Source of the DNA: Phenylobacterium sp.
GTDB lineage: Bacteria; Pseudomonadota; Alphaproteobacteria; Caulobacterales; Caulobacteraceae
DNA: 8,903 nucleotides
Assembly: GCA_025350885.1 (NCBI GenBank)
Contig: JANXXA010000218.1
Location: 1-8,903, forward strand
Direction: 5' to 3'
Part shown: positions 7,205-8,903 of the stretch, piece after piece
Layout of the letters: every line of letters starts with the position of its first letter
Position numbering within the stretch: position 1 is the stretch's first letter
Program-made: the position numbers and the translations under genes
The notes under the pieces: generated by a model
What the model was told of the DNA's origin: nothing
What the model saw: only the letters and a program-made list of their open reading frames with translations
The model's database searches: none

Positions 7205-7267
7205 GGTGACCTCTTGGAAAGCTTGGCGAATTCGCGCTGACGCGACCTCGCTCACCATCGGCCTGAC

Positions 7268-7286
7268 ATGGTTAACGAAAGGCGAA
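7268..7286 (-). promoter_or_regulatory. CtrA-box-like element upstream of fliQ
   Basis: On the minus strand the sequence reads TTCG, seven bases, then TTAACCAT. The right half is a full match to the TTAACCAT element of CtrA-activated class II flagellar promoters in Caulobacter; the left half matches TTAA at only two of four positions, but at the exact 7-nt spacing. In such promoters the box overlaps the -35 region. A convincing -10 hexamer is not obvious. Function as a CtrA site is inferred from motif and position. Confidence -1.
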
Positions 7287-7297
7287 GCCCGGTCGGA

Positions 7298-7339
7298 GTT
7301 TGCCGGCGCCTGGCTGTGCCAGGCGCCTTCCCGGCGAAC
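7298..7339. terminator. Strong hairpin between the lipoprotein gene and fliQ
   Basis: GGCGCCTGGC (7305-7314) and GCCAGGCGCC (7318-7327) form a perfect 10-bp stem with a three-base loop. Outer arms GTTTGCC (7298-7304) and GGCGAAC (7333-7339) extend it by about 7 bp, with one G-T wobble and a five-base bulge. It lies after the lipoprotein stop codon and before the fliQ promoter. There is no T-run on either strand, so it is not a canonical intrinsic terminator. It may still end the lipoprotein transcript or protect its 3' end. Confidence -1.
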
Positions 7340-7376
7340 CTAAGCCGACCTCACCGACAAGGGCCCTGAAGGCGTC

Positions 7377-7901
7377 CTAATACTCCGCGTAGTAGTTATC
7401 GTTGCGACCCCGGCATACCCGCACATGGTCGCCCCGGTCACTGTCGACCCAGCGGCAGTCATGTTGGCGATACCAAGCGTCGTCGTGCTGACCCCGATAG
7501 CCTTGGTAGCTGTCATACTCGGCGGTCTGGTCGCGCGTCCAATAGGCCTGACCATTGTCGCAGTTGATGCTTGAGCGGGCGATGTTGGAGCCGATCGCAG
7601 CCCCCGCGGCCGCGCCGATGACCGTGCCGCCGGTCTTGCCTCCGCCCGAGGCGATGGCATTGCCCGCCAGGCCGCCGGCGATGGCGCCAAGGGCGATGCC
7701 GGCGACATTGCGGCCCTGTTTATCGCGCTGGCATTGGTTGGCGTAATAGCGGTAGCCGTCATAGTTCGGGCCGTCGTAACTGTTTGCGGCCATCCTGGGG
7801 TCCGGACCCTGAGCATAGTTGTTTTCCGCGCATCCCGCGCTGGTCATCACCGCGGCGAGCAAAGCGGCAGCAAGGGCCGCATTGGCAGCTTTGTTTTTCA
7901 T
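7377..7901 (-). CDS. Glycine-zipper lipoprotein
   Basis: The product is a 174-residue predicted lipoprotein. Residues 1-23 are a lipoprotein signal peptide (MKNK, a hydrophobic alanine/leucine stretch, then TSAGC) with C24 as the lipidated cysteine. Residues about 66-108 are a glycine-zipper segment (VAGIALGAIAGGLAG, then TGGTVIGAAAGAAIG), the two-helix glycine-rich hairpin found in SlyB-like and other outer-membrane lipoproteins. The rest is rich in Tyr, Asp, Asn and Arg and holds four further cysteines (C57, C114, C149, C163), enough for two disulfides in the periplasm. A good ribosome-binding site (AGGAG, about 6 nt before the ATG) supports the start. The gene points the same way as the flagellar operon but is separated from it by a hairpin and about 170 nt, so I expect independent transcription. 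The exact role is unknown; an envelope-structural or stress function is the usual guess for such proteins. Confidence -1.
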   Translation of the reverse strand: MKNKAANAALAAALLAAVMTSAGCAENNYAQGPDPRMAANSYDGPNYDGYRYYANQCQRDKQGRNVAGIALGAIAGGLAGNAIASGGGKTGGTVIGAAAGAAIGSNIARSSINCDNGQAYWTRDQTAEYDSYQGYRGQHDDAWYRQHDCRWVDSDRGDHVRVCRGRNDNYYAEY

Positions 7902-8038
7902 CTGGGTCTCCTGAGTTCCTCACAGGCATGAACGGCATAGCGCTGTTCGGGTTGCGTCCCATCGCCATATTCCTTAGCGGCCTCAGGCTTGTCCGCTTGA
8001 GCTCGGACCCCGGCGTCGCGGCTGTTTCATGATGAGAA

Positions 8039-8132
8039 GACCGCCAAGACGCCAAGGACGCCAAGCGGCCATGCGTCGGGCGGCGCCTGAGGTTTCCCGG
8101 GCGCCCTTGGCGGGCTTGGCGTCTTGGCGGTC
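8039..8132. repeat. Long imperfect inverted repeat built from CGCCAAG units
   Basis: The left arm GACCGCCAAGACGCCAAG (8039-8056) is the exact reverse complement of the right arm (8115-8132), giving an 18-bp stem. After a 3x3 internal loop a further six pairs form (GCCAAG 8060-8065 with CTTGGC 8106-8111). The roughly 40-nt apical part contains a further small GGCGCC/GGCGCC pairing. Each arm is itself a short tandem of CGCCAAG-like units. It lies in a gene-free gap downstream of the minus-strand gene at 8164. REP-like dispersed repeat, mobile hairpin or transcription terminator are all possible. Confidence -1.
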
Positions 8133-8141
8133 GAATCCTCA

Positions 8142-8154
8142 GCGCCTTCGGCGC
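8142..8154 (-). terminator. Small GC hairpin after the 8164-8736 gene
   Basis: GCGCC, a three-base TTC loop and GGCGC form a 5-bp hairpin just past the stop codon of the minus-strand gene. There is no following T-run. Together with the large inverted repeat next to it, it may contribute to termination, but the evidence is weak. Confidence -1.
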
Positions 8155-8163
8155 GGGCGGCGC

Positions 8164-8736
8164 TCAGCCGGAGCCGTGCCAGCCGGGCTCATCGTGCGGG
8201 TCGTCGAAGGCCGCGGCGGGCGGGTCGGGGAGGTCGCGCCAGCGGCGCGCGAGGCCGACGTCGAGGCCCATGTCGCGGCAGATTGACACCACATGGACGT
8301 CCAGCGGCTCCAGGCCGAAACGGTTGTCGCGGGCAAGGATGTCCAGCCGCGTTTCCAGCAGCTCGAAGAAATAACCGGCGAGGTCGTCCAGCGGGTCGGC
8401 GGCTTCGGCCGGCTCGTGCTCGGCCCAGATCACCCGCTGGACGGGCCGGCGGATCTCGGCGATCCGGGCTTCGATGCGCGCCTCGTCGCGGGGACTGGGC
8501 GGGGAAGGTTCGCGGTCGGCCTGGGCGATCTCGCGCGCCAGCCGCGCCTTCAGGGCCAGAGACTGGCGGTAGGACCGTCCCATCCGCTGATAGGTGCGGG
8601 CCAGGGCGTTGGCGGTGTCCGGATCCTGCGCCGCCCGGGCGCGGGCCGCGAAGTCCCGGGCCATGGCCAAGTCCAGCGCCGCGAGCTCGGAAAGCCCCGC
8701 CGCCTCGGCCTCGGTGATGGTCAGCGCGTCCAACAT
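8164..8736 (-). CDS. Unrecognised helical protein of 190 residues
   Basis: I do not recognise this family with certainty. The protein has no signal peptide or membrane segment. It looks mostly alpha-helical: residues about 8-75 are an Ala/Arg/Leu-rich helical region (LAMARDFAARARAA, then TANALARTYQRMGRSYRQSL). A Pro/Ser-rich break follows at 76-83 (REPSPPSP), then an Arg/Glu-rich helix (DEARIEARIAEI, 84-95). A more conserved-looking C-terminal part comes next (about 118-170; GYFFELLETRLDILARDNRF, VHVVSICRDMGLDV, RRWRDLPDPP). The frame has codon use like its neighbours, with GC concentrated in third positions. The start at 8736 lacks a clear ribosome-binding site. A weak promoter-like TTGAAC lies upstream, at the edge of the 8-bp repeats. 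It may be a lineage-specific cytoplasmic protein, and it is flanked by repeats on both sides. Confidence -1.
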   Translation of the reverse strand: MLDALTITEAEAAGLSELAALDLAMARDFAARARAAQDPDTANALARTYQRMGRSYRQSLALKARLAREIAQADREPSPPSPRDEARIEARIAEIRRPVQRVIWAEHEPAEAADPLDDLAGYFFELLETRLDILARDNRFGLEPLDVHVVSICRDMGLDVGLARRWRDLPDPPAAAFDDPHDEPGWHGSG

Positions 8737-8768
8737 GCGGGCAGTGGAACATGTGGGTGCGTCAGATG

Positions 8769-8800
8769 CGGACGTAAGGACGAAAGGACGAAAGGTTCAA
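8769..8800. repeat. Four tandem 8-bp repeat units
   Basis: Two exact copies of AGGACGAA (8777-8784 and 8785-8792) are flanked by diverged copies CGGACGTA (8769-8776) and AGGTTCAA (8793-8800). The array lies just upstream of the minus-strand gene that starts at 8736, where it could influence its promoter or be a slippage-prone tract. Confidence -1.
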
Positions 8801-8903
8801 GGATGTTTCGACAGTCTGCTGCTCGCCTTCTGGGCCTACATCGCGGCTCCGGAGTACGACCAGGCCTTCCACGCATGGCGAGGTTCCTCAAGAGCCACCT
8901 GTC
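8801..8903. other. Window end, no gene can be assigned
   Basis: No complete gene is visible. A plus-strand frame reads FDSLLLAFWAYIAAPEYDQA, then FHAW, and a different plus frame ends MARFLKSHL, so a decayed or frameshifted coding fragment is possible. The minus strand also reads a short QVALEEPRHAWKAWSYSG that ends at a stop. These readings overlap, and I cannot tell whether any is real. Confidence -1.

Noticed and set aside
7204..7258. Longer FliQ reading with an 18-residue N-terminal extension
   Set aside because: FliQ proteins are about 87-90 residues, and the strong ribosome-binding site supports the start at 7204.
8039..8132. CRISPR array or tRNA-like structure at the long palindrome
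   Set aside because: There are no regularly spaced direct repeats with unique spacers, and the fold is a single long hairpin rather than a cloverleaf.
8124..8752. Overlapping frames on both strands of the 8164-8736 gene (197 and 187 codons)
   Set aside because: Both have Arg/Pro/Gly-rich compositions typical of shifted frames; the 190-codon frame has a balanced, helix-forming composition.

Overview
The window looks like chromosomal DNA of a Caulobacter-type alphaproteobacterium (Caulobacter, Phenylobacterium or a close relative). The reasons are the high GC content, a full-length CckA hybrid histidine kinase placed directly downstream of fliQ-fliR-flhB, and a CtrA-like TTAACCAT element in front of fliQ. 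I had no database access, so the genus is an inference.

Left part (1-2842): a small, decayed accessory island. It opens with a TIR / TolB-like / TPR gene that enters from outside the window and is broken across three reading frames (1-1511). An apparently intact AbrB-type antitoxin plus PIN-domain toxin pair follows (1609-2262), preceded by a promoter region with an unusual 17-18 bp periodic motif. A second TIR gene starts on an ATGA overlap with the PIN toxin but has lost its middle and its 3' part (2259 to about 2397). On the minus strand lies an intact winged-HTH antitoxin of the HVO_A0114/TumA type (2400-2750). Its TumE-like toxin partner survives only as a C-terminal stub of about 30 codons that abuts the cckA stop codon. 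In short, one toxin-antitoxin module is intact, one is an orphan antitoxin, and two TIR genes are dead.

Middle part (2841-7204): a compact minus-strand run fliQ, fliR, flhB, cckA with gaps of 22, 4 and 21 nt, probably one operon. FliQ, FliR and FlhB are core membrane parts of the flagellar type III export gate. CckA is the hybrid kinase/phosphatase that feeds phosphate to CtrA through ChpT. A CtrA-box-like element upstream of fliQ suggests that the operon, and so part of cckA expression, could be controlled by CckA's own output.

Right part (7205-8903): a perfect 10-bp hairpin separates the flagellar operon from an upstream minus-strand lipoprotein gene with a glycine zipper (7377-7901). Then come a long imperfect inverted repeat made of CGCCAAG units (8039-8132), an unrecognised helical protein of 190 aa (8164-8736, minus), a short array of 8-bp tandem repeats (8769-8800) and a terminal stretch with no convincing gene.

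The points most worth following are the repeated wreckage of TIR genes around a surviving VapBC-like module, the orphan antitoxin fused onto the end of the essential cckA transcript, the periodic motif upstream of the AbrB antitoxin, and the long inverted repeat.
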